Below are positions 32,448-46,600 of a DNA stretch of 64,000 bases, piece after piece. Within the stretch, counting starts at the first letter, position 1. Each line of letters starts with the position of its first letter. Below the pieces are notes generated by a model that made no database searches, was not told the origin of the DNA, and saw only the letters and a program-made list of their open reading frames with translations. This DNA comes from Piromyces finnis (taxonomy: Eukaryota > Neocallimastigomycota > Neocallimastigomycetes > Neocallimastigales > Neocallimastigaceae). The stretch is from positions 124,001-188,000 of the forward strand of contig MCFH01000026.1 of the NCBI GenBank assembly GCA_002104945.1, in the 5' to 3' direction. A program made the translations under genes and the position numbers.

Positions 32448-35400
32448 TTATTCATTATCTTTTTGTTGATCCTTAATATATTGATTCATTTGTGAAAATA
32501 ATGGATTTGCAGCAGTGTTGTTAACATTATTTGAACTTAACATTTGAATTGATGGTGACATATTTGGAACTGCAATTTGAGAACCTGGTGAAGTTGATAA
32601 AAGAGCCGCATTTTGTTGTTGTTGATTTATAATGGTTGGTAGAAAGTAATTACCTTGTGATGGTACTTGAGCAAATTGCGCTAAACTTGTTTGTGAGATA
32701 GCTTGTGTTTGAAGTTTTCCAATAATATTTGAATTTTGAGCAGACATATAGCCGTTGTATTGACCAAATGGATAAACACCAACACTTTGCTGTGGTGCAA
32801 TATAACCAGGTGGATATAAGGATAATTGATTTCCGGCTTGGCCTTGGAAAAATCCTGCAGCTTGATTAGATGAATTGATAAGTGATGCTGCTATTGATTG
32901 TTGTGGTGATTGGGGTTGAGTTTGTAAAGTTGGATTTGCTGAAGTAAAGAAACTTGACATTGGTGTTGTTGGGGTTAATGGTGAAACAATATCTTGAACT
33001 GAGTAAATAGAACCGGGTATATAAGCATTGTTTTCCATTATACCTAAATTGGATGGAATAACTGCAAGTTCATCAAGCAAACGCTTATAACTAATTTGAG
33101 TGGGTTTAATATCACCAATATTAACTAAAATTTCTCTTATACGATCAGCTAATCTTATTTTTTCTTCCATATTTATACAACCATTAGATAAAATCTTTTG
33201 AATAACACTAACACCATAAATTTGGTCTTTAAGAATTTCTTCTAATTTGCTATCTTCGCTAAAGAAAATTTCTTTGATTACCATTTCTCTTGCTTCAATT
33301 TCAGTACGTTGATTTACTATCATATTTTTAATTATTTAAAAGTTAAATAAGTTTAAATTGAATATTATTAATTAATACACAAATTATTTTTTATTAATAA
33401 ATAATAAAATTTATCAACTATTTACCAAGTTTTAATACAGTTGCTGATGCCAACTTATGACAACAAAATTGTGGTATATGCTTTAATAATTTTGGAGCTA
33501 AAGCACGATATCTTCCAGGAAGTGATGATGTATCTAATAACCAAGTTAAAAGAATAGCACCATTTGGATTTGTGCAGAGTTGAACAGAGTTGTGTAAAAT
33601 AGCCAATGCTACTTGTTTCTGTTGACGTTTAGTAGTATATTGTGATTCAAGACATGCACGAACAGATCTTGCACCAAATCTACCTAAACCAATATCGAGA
33701 CATTTTGCAGCCATAGCATCAAAAACAAATTGATTACATTTTGTGCCAAGACGTAAACAACATTGAACAACATAATTTCCAAATTGATCAAGTAAAAGTG
33801 GTGGTGTATATGCTCTAATAGCATCAATGATTTTTTGAATCTTTATTTTAATAAAATTATAATTAATATAAATATTTTAAAATATATTATTGTTATATAT
33901 ATTTGAATATTTAATTAATACCTGAACTTGAGTTTTTGCACAATCAATCATTTTTTGTACTACCCAAGTACCGTTTTTATGGACACCAAAAGAGGCCATA
34001 TGTGGAGCAACCAATTCAATCAATTTTAATACCTTATTTTGATCGTCAGTCTTTTCAATAATTTTTTGAATAACTACATTACCAATATAATCTATTTTTA
34101 TTTTTATTTTTTAAAAAAATATAAATATTATTTATTTTAATTATTATTACTAACAATATTAAATTTATTTTTTGCGTTGATTAGTCAAAAATAATAAAAA
34201 AAAGAATTTATATACCTGTACAGAGTTCTACAGTATCATCAATAATGTCTTCATAAAATGAGTCAATATCTTTTGCAGATACACGGCCATCTAATTTCTT
34301 TCTTATTTCACGTAATTTATTTTGATCAATTTTTCTTTTTGATTCACTTTCTGGTAATGATGGAATTGTTGAGAAGTATTCTACCTTTGAATCAGTGGTT
34401 ACAATGGCACCATCCTTTAATGGAATTGTAATAGATGGTAGTTCATTTTTATTTGATTCTGATTTATTGCTAGTATTATTACTTGCTTTGTTTGAAGCGG
34501 ATTCTTTATTTTCATTTTTTTTATTTTGATTATTGAAATTATTATTAGTAACAATTTGTTCACCTTTTGGAGGAACTTTAGCATAACCAATTCTTAAATC
34601 TGTACCATCAATCTCTTTTCCATTCATTTCTAATTTGGCCTTAATAGCATCTTCTAATTTTTCGAAATTTACGAAACCACAGTTTTTGTGTGTTAAAACA
34701 CGAGCTGATTCAATCTTACCAAATTTTGAGAATAATTCTTCTAATTCTGCATTACCAATAGATTGAGGAATGTTACCAATCCATAAAGACTTTGTTGGTT
34801 GAAGACCTTTTTCATCATTAGCTGGATCAGCTAAAGAGATTCTGCCATAACCTACTGTAACGTCTTTATCAGCAATTTTTAAATCGGTTAATCCGTTTTT
34901 AGCTTTAACTGCATCTTCTTCATCAACATAACTAATAAAAGCACCATTTTTTTCAGGAACAATACGCATAAATTCAATTTCCCCATACTTTGTAAATGGT
35001 GTAATAATTTCAGTGGCTGATGTTTCACCATCAATTGGTTCTATCCATAAGGTTTTAGATTCTTGTTCCATATTAATTTCATAATCCTCATTTTCTAATG
35101 AGAGTTCCAATTTTTCATCTTTTTCTTTGTCGTCTTCTTTTTTTGCTGCTGTAGAGGTTGTTTCTGAAATATTAGTAGCTTGGTTAAGTGCATCATCTAA
35201 ATCTAAATCCTTATCAGATAAGGATGCACTAGAATGATGATTAGCATGTAAGTTGACTGATGTTCCACTACCAACACTTGATGATAAAGTTCCAATAGCT
35301 CCTAATCCAAGATTATTTCCGAATATTTCATCTTCTAATTTTCTTCCTCCAAATGAAGCAATTCTTCTATGAACATTAGTGGCAATAGGTTGTGGTCCAA

Positions 35401-36674
35401 CATCAGTTTGTTGACTTTCCAAAAATGCAATAGATGATGAACGTTGATGTGTATTATATAAAAATGGTGGTCTACGAATCGGCTTTGGCTTATTCGATGA
35501 TGCGGCAGCAGCTGATAAACCGGATGCTGTAGTTGGTAAGTTAGATGTATTTCCGTTTGTATTTACGGATGCTTCCAATCCATTTAACGCAAGAGAAAGT
35601 TTAGGAGGATTTGGAGAAGTTAATGAAGATGAAGTAGACATTGTAGATATAGAATGATTAAGAGTACTTTCTCCTAATGCAGAGCTACCAAATGATTTTT
35701 TTGGGAAAGGAATAAATGAATCGTTAGTACTACTTGAATTATTTAAAAGTGAAGATGATGGTTGATTAATCATTAGTTTTGGTTTATCAAAGATACTTGG
35801 GCCTAAAAATGTTTGACCTGGTATACTATTATTATTTCCAAGCAAGCTATTAAAACGTTGACTTGCAGCTGTTGTATCGTCTAATCCTAAATAATCCATT
35901 GTTTTTGCTAAAGCATTTATTTGATCAACATCATAATCAGATACTTTACTACCGGATGCTTTTGAATTAAGTCCATTATCAAATAATCCTGTAGTATTTC
36001 CAGTGCCATTAAAACCGGATATATTTGTGTTAAATGATGATGGATTTGTATTAAATAAATCAGCAGCAGCTGGAGTTTCTTTATTATTTGTATGAGTAGA
36101 CCATGGATTTGAGCTTGATGTAGTTGTATTTGAAGAAAACAAATTAGAATTTGTACTAAATGCAGAAGAAACATTTGTTCCTGGAAGAAATGAAAGGGAA
36201 TATGAACCTGAGCGGTGTTTTGCTCCCAATGGTCTATGACGTGGTGGTGGAGGTGGTAGTTCACCTAAAAATTCATTACGAGCTCTATCGAAGATTGATA
36301 ATTTACTATTAAATGAAGAAGAAAGTGTATTAGCTGCAGAATGTTGATCTAATGAAGAACTTAAAGGAGAATCACTTTTTTGTGATGAGGAAAAATATAT
36401 ATTTGATCCATTTTGATTATAATCATTAATTGCAACTGAATCTTGTGTTAATGGAAATGATCTTCAATTTGAAAAATAAATTTAGAATTTTGTTTTAAAT
36501 TTATTAAATTTAATATATTCGAAAATTTTATTTTAAATAGAAATTTAATTAAATTGTAAAAAAAATAATTTAAATTTTTAAGGTTTACCTTGCTAACGAT
36601 GATTTTTGAATCCCAGGAGCTAACTTTGAATTAAAAAGATTATTTCCTTCGTTTTTGTTTGTATTTGAGGCCAT
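32448..36674 (-). CDS. JSN1: Jsn1/Puf1-like RNA-binding protein: two RRMs plus Pumilio repeats
   Basis: Sequence-specific mRNA-binding regulator of the fungal Jsn1/Puf1-Puf2 family, which act on mRNAs for membrane-associated or mitochondrial proteins in yeast. Five exons (36674-36589, 36461-34216, 34091-33922, 33840-33426, 33316-32448) give about 1,261 residues. The N-terminal 490 residues are Ser/Asn/Thr-rich, with a PPPPPRHR patch. RRM1 is about 497-571 (SKTLWIEP, GAFISY). RRM2 is about 585-658 (KSLWIGNIP, CGFVNF). About seven PUF repeats follow, recognisable by GNVVIQ, NGTWVVQ, FGNYVVQ, RFGARSVRA, NGAILLTW, LASATVLK and YGVSVIQ cores. The RFGAR and NGAILLTWLLDTS cores are specific to the Jsn1 branch and absent from ordinary Pumilio. 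The C-terminal tail is Gln/Ser/Asn-rich. Having an RRM beside PUF repeats is the main fungal diagnostic in the window. Confidence 0.92.
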
Positions 36675-38931
36675 TCTAATATTAAAATAATTACATTAAA
36701 TAAATAAATAAACAAATAAATAAATTATGTATTAGTTATCTTTGGATCATATTTATTATTATTTATTATTATGAATTGCTTTTATCTTTTATGGTATTAT
36801 GTTTTTTTATTCTTTCTCGGAAATTTCTTTAATATTGAATATTTGGTATATTAATGAATGATTCATTTAATGTTATTTTACAAATTTTCTTTTTTAAAAA
36901 ATATTTTCAATTCTCCTATTTTTCTTATATATTATATTAATATTTTATTTATTTATTTATTTTATTTTTTTTTTCATTTTTCAATTTTCTTGTTTGTACT
37001 TTCATATTGTTAAAATGTTCACTTTTTATTTGTCAACGTTTTATTTTTTTTATGTATATTCCAAATTAATTGTATTTCTTATTTTCTCACTATTTTATAT
37101 ATAAATATCCAATTATATTTAAGAAGTAATAAATTATACAAAAAGAATTTTTCCAATTGAGTTTTTTTAAATATATTTAAAAAAAAAAAACACAAATTCG
37201 ATTTAGTATTTACTCTTTTTTCCTTTATGGCTTTTTTTTTTTTTTTTTTCTATTAGTTATATTTGAATGGTGTAATTTACTTTATGTAATATCTATAATA
37301 TTTATAGAATATTATATTGTCGAATTCTTTTTATTGTGTATAATATGATATTAATAAAAATAAATAAATAGTAAAATAAACAATGATATTATTTGTAATA
37401 AAGATGATTGATTGTTATTCGGCAGAGAGAATAGTTAAAATACCTATTCTATTGAATACATTTTCTTTTATTTATCTTTATTTTTTTCTTTTTATTGTTA
37501 TATTATTATATATTTAACAAAAATATTAATACTATTTTCTTTATTATTATTATTATTGAATAAAAATAATTCTAAATTATTAATTAATCAATAATTTATT
37601 ATATATTTATAATAATTTATATATAAAAAAAAAAGATTTCACTTTTTAAATTAATAAATAAAAAGAAAAAGTATAAAAAAAGTAATAAATAAAAAAACAA
37701 AATTAAAATAAAAAATGGAAATTAAATAAAATATGATATTTAAAATTAATTAATATATAATATATATAATATAGATTTTAGGTTATATTTAAATATATAT
37801 ATGTATATAAAAAGATTATATAATGAATTATTATTAGAAAAAAAAATTATTAATTTATGTGTATGCAAATTTAATACATGAAAATATGAAAATAGATAGA
37901 TTAATAAAAATAAATATAAATAAGATTTTTAAAATACTAATTCAAATTCTAATACTCTCAAATCCTACACCACTACCACCTATAATTATGAGGAGAAAAT
38001 GATGATAATAATATTAAGATTAATTAATAATAAAAATATAGCATTTAAAATTATTAACTATTTGAATTGACATAATAGTAACAATTCTTATACATTTTTT
38101 TCTTTTATAATAATTACATTACTTTATTAGGTATTGTTATAACTGCATATTTAAGGTATAAACCAAAAATAATTATATATTTCTTTTTTAAAAAAAATAT
38201 ATATGTATATAATAACTACAATAATTAATTTATAAATCAAAATTAATATTACTATATCATATTAAATATATTGCTATATTATTATTATATTATAATTTAT
38301 AATTTAAATTCATTTACATTATGAAATGAAATATGTATAGATAATATTATATTAATATATTATAATAATAATAGTAATAAATTATATAAACTTTGAGAAT
38401 AATATAAATTTTATATTATCACCATTTTAATAGTTTATCTTTTTTTTTTTTAATGTAAAAAGTTTAACAAATAAAAAAAAAAAAAAGGTAAAGTAATTTA
38501 TATTTAAGTTTAAAATATTATTATTTCGATATTGAAAACTTTTTTTTTTTAATTAATCTCATTTTGATATTTAATATATTGAGAAATGTGGATTTTTAAT
38601 TATAGTCTATTTTTATAAATAATACTTAAAACATATTTTATAAATTTTTTTATTATTATTTTTAATATATTACATATGATATTACTTAATAATAATGATA
38701 ATTCTATTCTATATCAATTAATACATAAATAATAATAAAACACCTTATATAATTAACAAAGATAGTAACAGTAAAAACAATAACATAACAAAAAAAAAAG
38801 TTTGAAAATAAAACAAATTAAATAGGGTTTATAATAAAAAGGAAAGATATAAAAGATTTTATATTAAATGCAACAAGAGACAATATTTGATGTATATATC
38901 GAATAGGTGATTTTAAATTAATACTGTTTTT
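36675..38931. other. Intergenic region, no gene seen
   Basis: About 2.3 kb of A/T-rich sequence. It holds the PUF gene promoter next to 36674 and the 3' end of the coiled-coil gene next to 38932. A short hairpin (AGAATAG...CTATTCT) sits near 37420-37452. Nothing else is supportable. Confidence 0.6.
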
Positions 38932-41900
38932 TTATGTGTAAACTTCAACCTTAATTCCATTTGTATGAGTACTAGAGGATCTTAAATGACCGCTACTAAT
39001 TGTATCATCTTTTTCATTACTCCGATGTTTTCTTTTAGTTGGGGATCTAGAGCGTCCACGAGAATTAATTTCGGATTGCTTACGGTGACAGCTATGGCTA
39101 TGACTATGATGATGACGTTCTTGTTTATTAGTAACTGAAGATGAATTATTTAATTCGTTTGAAATAATATCACGTTCGTTTTTAATATTTTGATATGATT
39201 TTAAAAGATCTTGGAATTTATTTTGAAGAGAGCTTAAATCTCTATTAATACGATGCTCACGTTCTTTATCTCTTTCATTAATTAATGACATTATATCACT
39301 TGAATTATTATTGTCATAATATTTATTGTAGCGACTGGTACTATGACTTCTACGATGATTACCATAAAATATTTTTTCCCTTGGAATATTAGAAGAAGTA
39401 TGAGATGAGCCACTAATTAAACTGTTGTTATCATATTCGTTACTATTACTATAATGACTTAAGGAATCATATGTTCTACAAGAATTATTTTTGCTAGATA
39501 AATTACTACCACTTACACTATTACTACTATCGCTATTATTTTCAGTTAATGATGCATTATCATTAATTCTAATATAATAATTATAGTTATTTTTTGGATT
39601 GTCAATTACACTATTACTAGATAATATTGAATTTCTTCCTAGTGGTGAACTACATTTTTCAATAGTATGATTCTTGACACGACTATGACTATGACTATGT
39701 CTTGAACGAGAAGGCTTGTTTTCATTGATATCAAGTGAAAATGATGTTGTATTTTCTTTATCTTTGTTAGAGTTGTTATGATAACTTTCTAGTTCACTAG
39801 AAAGACCATCACATAGTTTTTTCAATTGGTGAATAGTTTTTTTAGCATTACTTAATTGATTTTGTAATTTTGCTTTATCATTTTGTAATTGTACTTTGAA
39901 ATATAAATTATCAACCATACTGTTTTCTTCATCTATGCTATTTAATTTTAAATTATTTTTATCATTTCTTGTTTTTGGACAAGCTTTAATTACAATATTA
40001 TCTGAGAAGTTTTGCTTATCTAAGTTTTGCTTATCACTTGAATTGTTGGAATTATTATTTAAATTATTATTTTCGTTAGTATTTAAGTTTTTAATATAGT
40101 CATTATTAAGGGATCTACCAATACTTCTAACTCTTTCTTCTTTATTTCTTCCATATTTCAATAATTCGCGTTTTAAATCAACAATTGTATTTTCTTGTTC
40201 GTCAAATTGTGCCTTTATTTTTCTTGTATTCATAATTTCTTTATCCATTCCCTCAATAATACCTTGCAATTCTTGTAATGTAAATGCTTCTGATGTAGAA
40301 TTATCAGTACAATTATTATAATTATTATTATTGTTAACGTTATTATTAACATTATTATTGACATTATTATTAATGTTATTGTTAATATTATTATTAACAT
40401 TATCATTAATATTATTGTTAATATTATTATTAACATTATTATTAATAGCATTATTATTAATATTATTATTTTCATATTCTGTGGTATTAACTAATTTCTC
40501 ATTTTCATTTGGATTTGCACATTTTAAAGATAAGTTTTTAGCAGATAATCTACATTCGGATTTTTCTACTTTATTACTTGTGGCATCTTGTAACTTCTTT
40601 TCGAGATCCTTCTTTTGCTTATTAATATAATAAACACACTTTTTCAAATCTTTAATTTCCTTAATTAATTCAGGAACACTACATTTAAATAAGGAGATAG
40701 ATGATGAACAAATTGAGAGATTTTTATTCTTACTACTACTAATGTTACTATTATTATTGATTGAGTCTTCTTTTTGATGGATTTTAGGTTCAGATTCTGT
40801 ATCTATAATTTCTTCTGAAGAAATACCTTTACTTCTATCAGCTATTGAATCTTGATTTAATAATTTTGAATTGCTATTTTGAATAGGATTACTTAATTGT
40901 TGTTGCTGTTGAGGTGTTTCTTCAGCTTGAATAACTTTATTTAATTGCTCTTGTTGAGCTAGCTTTTCAGCTTGCATCAACTTACTTAGTTGTTCTTGTT
41001 GTTGTGCTAATTCTTCAGCTTGCATCATGTTATTAGCTGATAATTCATTAATTGTTGCTTGTAATTCATTATTTACCATAGTAAGTTCTTCATTTTCACG
41101 TCTTAATATACCATTTTCTCTTTGTAAAAGTTCAATTTCTTTATCTTTTTGGTTGATTTTAGTTATTTCATCCTTTACACTTTCAAGAGATGATTTAAGT
41201 TCTTGATTATTATTTTGTAAGTCATTAATGATTTTGTCTTTATCTTCAAGATTTTCGAGGGAGTTACGTAATTCATTATTTTCACGTTCAACATCGGCCA
41301 ATAATTCGTTTTTCTGTTCTAGAGATTCTAAAGAATTCTTTAATTCTTCATTTTCCTTTTCAATGCTAGCAATGGATTCTACCTTATTTTCTAATTCCTC
41401 AACTGATGTTTTTAACTTATTATTTTCAATTTTAGTTTTGGTAATTTCAATCTTACTTGAACTTTTAACATTTCTAAGTTCAGTTTCTAATCTTTCAATT
41501 TCTTCTTCAGAACTTTGAATCACACCTAATAATTCTTCATTTTGTCCCTTCAAGTGTTCATTAGCAACTTCTAATGCTTCAATTTTCTTTATTAGTTTTT
41601 CTTTATCAATGTTATCGTTATTATTATTGATGATAGTGACATTTTTTTCTTGTTCATTTATATTTCTACTATCTTCTATATTTTTAACATTTAATATTGG
41701 TATAGAGCTTTGTTGTTGATTTTCATTATTAGAAATTAAAAGTTTAGATATTGTTTGTTTTTGTTCGTCAATTATATTTTTTAAATTTTCATTTTCTTCT
41801 TCTAAACGATCAATTTCTTCTTCGGCAGAATATAATTCTCCCAATAATCTTTCTTTATCTCCTATAATTTTTTCTATATCTTCAGCGGTCATAGTAGAGA

Positions 41901-42108
41901 CTTGTCCCATTTTAAAGTTAATATAGCTAGAATCATTGAAATCCATTTTACTCCCTGGATTACTTTCTAATTGTTCAAAACTTTCGGCATCATTTTCAGC
42001 ATTAACTTTAAGTGGTGATTTTTTTTTAATGACTTTTTTAACAACTTTTTTAGTAGATAAAGATCTTTTGCTTCCAAGATCTTCTGATATATTGCCTTGT
42101 GAAGACAT
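38932..42108 (-). CDS. Single-exon long coiled-coil protein, function unknown
   Basis: No family is recognised. The 1,058-residue frame has no apparent intron and begins MSSQGNISEDLGSKRS. A basic Lys/Val patch follows at residues 20-34. Residues 75-390 are a strong coiled coil. Within it, two copies of an LLG..-S.EEEI.RLE block lie at 88-111 and 193-216. Four 24-residue repeats (E.xELKNSLESLE type) lie at 228-323. Three Gln-rich repeats starting QAEE/QAEK lie near 365-410. A central Asn-rich stretch (about 547-598) has the pattern NNN[I/V] repeated. The C-terminal third alternates coiled coil with Ser/His/Arg-rich segments and ends ...GIKVEVYT. The last helix contains LLKSYQNIKNERD, which resembles the C-terminus of the divergent neighbour. 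A scaffold or centrosome/basal-body role is conceivable for such architecture, but nothing here proves it. Confidence 0.8.
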   Translation of the reverse strand: MSSQGNISEDLGSKRSLSTKKVVKKVIKKKSPLKVNAENDAESFEQLESNPGSKMDFNDSSYINFKMGQVSTMTAEDIEKIIGDKERLLGELYSAEEEIDRLEEENENLKNIIDEQKQTISKLLISNNENQQQSSIPILNVKNIEDSRNINEQEKNVTIINNNNDNIDKEKLIKKIEALEVANEHLKGQNEELLGVIQSSEEEIERLETELRNVKSSSKIEITKTKIENNKLKTSVEELENKVESIASIEKENEELKNSLESLEQKNELLADVERENNELRNSLENLEDKDKIINDLQNNNQELKSSLESVKDEITKINQKDKEIELLQRENGILRRENEELTMVNNELQATINELSANNMMQAEELAQQQEQLSKLMQAEKLAQQEQLNKVIQAEETPQQQQQLSNPIQNSNSKLLNQDSIADRSKGISSEEIIDTESEPKIHQKEDSINNNSNISSSKNKNLSICSSSISLFKCSVPELIKEIKDLKKCVYYINKQKKDLEKKLQDATSNKVEKSECRLSAKNLSLKCANPNENEKLVNTTEYENNNINNNAINNNVNNNINNNINDNVNNNINNNINNNVNNNVNNNVNNNNNYNNCTDNSTSEAFTLQELQGIIEGMDKEIMNTRKIKAQFDEQENTIVDLKRELLKYGRNKEERVRSIGRSLNNDYIKNLNTNENNNLNNNSNNSSDKQNLDKQNFSDNIVIKACPKTRNDKNNLKLNSIDEENSMVDNLYFKVQLQNDKAKLQNQLSNAKKTIHQLKKLCDGLSSELESYHNNSNKDKENTTSFSLDINENKPSRSRHSHSHSRVKNHTIEKCSSPLGRNSILSSNSVIDNPKNNYNYYIRINDNASLTENNSDSSNSVSGSNLSSKNNSCRTYDSLSHYSNSNEYDNNSLISGSSHTSSNIPREKIFYGNHRRSHSTSRYNKYYDNNNSSDIMSLINERDKEREHRINRDLSSLQNKFQDLLKSYQNIKNERDIISNELNNSSSVTNKQERHHHSHSHSCHRKQSEINSRGRSRSPTKRKHRSNEKDDTISSGHLRSSSTHTNGIKVEVYT
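40313..40470 (-). repeat. Asn-rich 12-bp tandem repeat (NNN[I/V])n
   Basis: Within the coiled-coil gene the protein runs with a four-residue period of three Asn and one Ile or Val, encoded by a 12-bp unit. The hydrophobic residue every fourth position makes this more ordered than a plain poly-Asn run. Confidence 0.85.
41140..41427 (-). repeat. Four 72-bp (24-residue) coiled-coil repeats
   Basis: Residues 228-323 of the coiled-coil protein form four consecutive 24-residue units. Each starts ENN/ENE/NNQ, followed by a KL/EL-[KR]-.S[LV]E.[LV] block. The units share the same register but have diverged to about half identity, which suggests an old internal duplication. Confidence 0.75.
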
Positions 42109-43645
42109 TATTTGGTTTGTATTATATATTAATATAATTCAAACTTATTTACTAGGTAAAAATTATTAGTATTATTATAATGTATTTATTTTTTTTATTT
42201 AGTTGATTTCTATGTTATTCCTATTTAGTAAGTTATATATAATAACAATGCAGTTATATATACATGTATGTATATATATATATAACTTTTTTTAAATATA
42301 AAGTTAATTAAAATAAATAATGAACAAATAAATAAAAAATATAGAAATTAAAAAAAAAAAAAAAAAAAAAAGGGAAAAAACATAAATCAAATAAAAATAT
42401 AAATAATGTCTAGTCAAATAGAGATAAAATATTAAAAAAGGTTATGAGATTCTTTGTAATTTCATTAATTTTAGATATATTTAGATACTTATAATTAAAG
42501 TATCAATAGTTTAATTAATACTTTTTTATAATATATAAATTAATTTAATATATATAACATTTAGTAACAACAAGAAATCAAATATTAATGATGTATCATT
42601 TTATGATAATTTTTTTTATAAAGGTTAATTAATAGTAAAAGATATTTTTTAATAATAATTTTAGATATAAAATTTCTCCAATTCTAAAAAAAAAAAAATA
42701 AATACAAAAACAAATGATATAAAAATTAATAAAAATAACTTTTATCAGTGTAAGATTTATGTTTTTTAACTATTTTCAAATTTTAATATTATTAATATGT
42801 CTTACACATTTTACGAATTTAAAAAAATAAGGTTATATTTAATGTAATGAAACAACGTATATTCAATTGTAAAAATTTTTTTAAAGTATTTTATTAAAGA
42901 AAATAATAATTTTAAAAGTATTACAATATTTAACTTCTTTTAGATTCACTGATTTTAACATTTTAATATGCATAAATGTTAAAATTTATTTTAAGAATAA
43001 TTAAATTATTAGAAACAAAAAAAGTCGTTTTTTTTTTTGATATCATAAACACTTTTATGATTAATTATAATTTTTTTTTTTCTAATGTTTGTTTTATTTA
43101 ATATTCCTATTTTTTATTATAAAATTTATATATTGATATTCATAATTGTTGAAATACTAAAAAATTATATATATTTTAAAACAGTTTTAATACTATAAAA
43201 TATATTTATTATCATGGTGTATAAAATTTTTTATTAAATAATAGAAATTATTAAAAGTGTTACAATAAACTAAATAATTTTTTCTGTAAAACTAATTTGA
43301 AAATAATTTACTTTATTGAAATAAAAAGTAAAAAGATAATTATTTACTATATCTGAATTCATTCATGTAAAAATGACAAAAATTAGAAAAAAAAGTTTTT
43401 ATATACTTATTTAAATGATATTAGTATTAAGAATAATTATTGTGAAATATTTAGGAAAATTAAATTGAATTTTATTTATTATAAAATGTTGAAATAAAGT
43501 TTTTAAATATAAATTAAATTGTTACGGGAAAATATATCATGGAAATATTTTTTATAATAATAAAACCGCAATTTAATAGATCTACTTAACAATTTTTTTT
43601 AATATTTTATATATATACGATTTTTAAATATATTTTCTTTTGAAT
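42109..43645. promoter_or_regulatory. Shared upstream region of two divergent coiled-coil genes
   Basis: About 1.5 kb separates the start codons of the minus-strand gene (42108) and the plus-strand gene (43646). It contains no exon, so it must carry both promoters. An A run lies near 42352-42371. I could not define individual elements against this base composition. Confidence 0.45.
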
Positions 43646-46600
43646 ATGGACAAAAATAAAGACATTAAAAATACATCCTCCGAATCATTATCGGCTAAAA
43701 AAGTTGATGAAATACTATCAGATATAGGTAATTTATATAATAATTTCATATTATATATTTTTTTTAATTTATTTATATATTTTGGCTATTTAAATAAACA
43801 TTTTAAATAAACATATTCTACTGAAAACTAAAGATAATATTAATATGGAACTAGGAGAATCAATATCATTTCCAGGTATTTAACAAAATATATTAAAAGT
43901 TTTCTAATATAAAAATGATGTTTTTTTTTAATTGAGTTATATAAATATATAAATATATAAATAGAAAACATACTTTCAATACAAACTACTGAAATTGAAA
44001 GCGATATATCATCCATTTTTAGTGATGAAGAAATGAAAGATGAATTAAATTATAAAAATCAAGAAGTTATTAAAGACAACATGTTTATAAATAAGATTTA
44101 TAATATACTTAATAAAAGTCATAAGAATTATAATAATGTCAATAATAATGTCATTGATAATAATCCTTCCATATTAGATTCAGATAAGCCTGTGATATCA
44201 GTTGATCTTAACGAAAGTCTAGTTGAAGATAATGGTAAAATAAATAATATGAATATGTCTATTCAAAGTTCAATAAATGATGATCTTAATGATATTAAAA
44301 TTTCAAATCATTCATGTAGTATCACAGATGAAAATTCAACAAATAATTCATTTCATGATTCCTATTTGGATTCATATAATTTTAATGATAAAATAGTTCA
44401 AAATATAGAGAATAACCAACAATGTTTTGATGAATCATCACTAAAAAATTTTAATAAATATAAAGATAATATTACTTTTGATATTGAAAGCAATAAGAAA
44501 ACAAGTAGGTGTAGTTCATCTGGATTATTTATAAGTGATCAATTAGAAAAGTCATTAAATAGTAATAATGATTACAAAATTAATAAAAATATAGTTGGTC
44601 AATTGACAATGTATCTTGATAAATTTAAGGTATTAGAAGCTACAATTGAGGATTTAGAATTAAGCAATAAAGAATATAGAAAAAAGAATATGTATATAAG
44701 ATCAAAATTTTTGTCTCTAAAAGAAAAAAATAAAATATTAGAAAAAGATTTAAAACAAACAAAAAAGATAAATGATGAAAATTCAAAAAAATTAGAAAAG
44801 CTCTTAACAAAAAATGAACAAAATTATATTAAAACAAATAATGATAATACTATTTTGATTAGTGATTTAAATTGTAAAATTAGAAAGCTATCAAATCAAC
44901 TTGATAAATGTAAAAACAAGGAAAAAGAATATATAAAAAATATTACAGAAAAGGAAACTCAAATTGAGAATTATGAAAGTATTATAGAATCAACAAATAC
45001 GAAAAATAAAAAGTTACAAGAAAGTTTAGAAAATGCAGAAATTAATATTAATTCAATAAGTATAAATAATGATAAAATTAAAAATCACATGAATAAATTA
45101 ATGGATGAAAATCAACACCTCACATCAAATAATGATTCCCTGCAGAAGGAAATCATTGCCATTAAAGAATCTTACAATTCAATATCATGTGAAAATAGTA
45201 ATTTGAAAGAAAAACTAAATGTATACAATAAAGAGTCAAAAATTTATGAAAATAAAATAAATCAATTAGAAAAAGAATCATTATCATTAAATAAATTAAC
45301 GTCAGATTTAACCAAGGAAAAGGATTCTCTAAATGAACAATGTGTTCAATTAAAAAATGATTGTATAATAATAAAGAACAAATATAATAATTTATTGATA
45401 ATAAAAGATGAGACAGAAGAATCTGTTAAAAAACTTAAGCAAGATTTAAATAGTTCCAATAATAAATATTCAGAATTAAATAGTAAAACCCAACATTTAC
45501 AAAAATTAAATAATGATTTAGAAATAAAAAATAACCAACTGGATTGTGAATTAAATAATATAATTAAAACAAATAAAGATTTAAAGCATAATGTACAAAA
45601 GTTAGAAAATGATATATCAACATTAGAATCCGAAAATCGCGATTTGAAATTTAAACTATTAGACATGGAATCTCTTAATTACTGTCAAGAACTTTCAAAA
45701 AATGAAATAGAGAGGCAGATTAAATATTTAAAAATTCATTATAATATTGATGATGGTGATGATGATGATGATGATGATAATAAAGAAAAAGAAAATGAAA
45801 TAACCTCCAAATACATTGAAACAATAAAAAATCTTAAAACTAAAAATAATGAACTTCAAAAAGCAAATCTATCTTTAATAAATGTTAATAATAATTTAAA
45901 AAGAAAACTAGTAAATCTAAAGAATCAAGAATTACCAGTTCATAACAATAGATTAAATCACTGTCGTTCCAGATCGTTGGACAGTTGCTTAATTAATAAT
46001 AAAAGTAATAATAAAAATGAAAATCTTAAGAAACTTATTAAAAATAAATCAAATCAAGATTTAGTAAATAATATTAAAAGTTTAAAGTCACTATTTCAAA
46101 ATTTCTTAAAAGTAGAAATGGAAAATCTTAATTATAATAAATACGAAAAGGAATACAAGCAGTCAAATAAATTCGTTGAAACTGTAAATTCTAATATAAA
46201 CTTTATTGAGTCATTTATATCTCAATATATAAAAGAGAGTGGTATAACTATGAAAAATAAAAAAGATGTAATCATTAATAAAAAAGTTAGTGTAACTTTA
46301 CAAGACTTAAGAGAAAGTTATAATAATAATCAGAAATTTTTAAGTTCTGTCTATGGTGATTATAATAAATTATATTTAAAATTTAAAGAATTCATTCAAG
46401 TTTTCCATGACGTATTTAATCTTTGTGATGAATATATTTTATTTGAGAATTCAGAAGGAATGAATAATTATGTTGATTCTATTAATTTCTCAAGTCAATT
46501 GAAAAATCTTGAAAACCAACATGATATATTATTAAATGAATATGAAAATTACAAAATGAAGATGGATACAGACTTAAGAGATAAAAAAACGAAAATTAAA

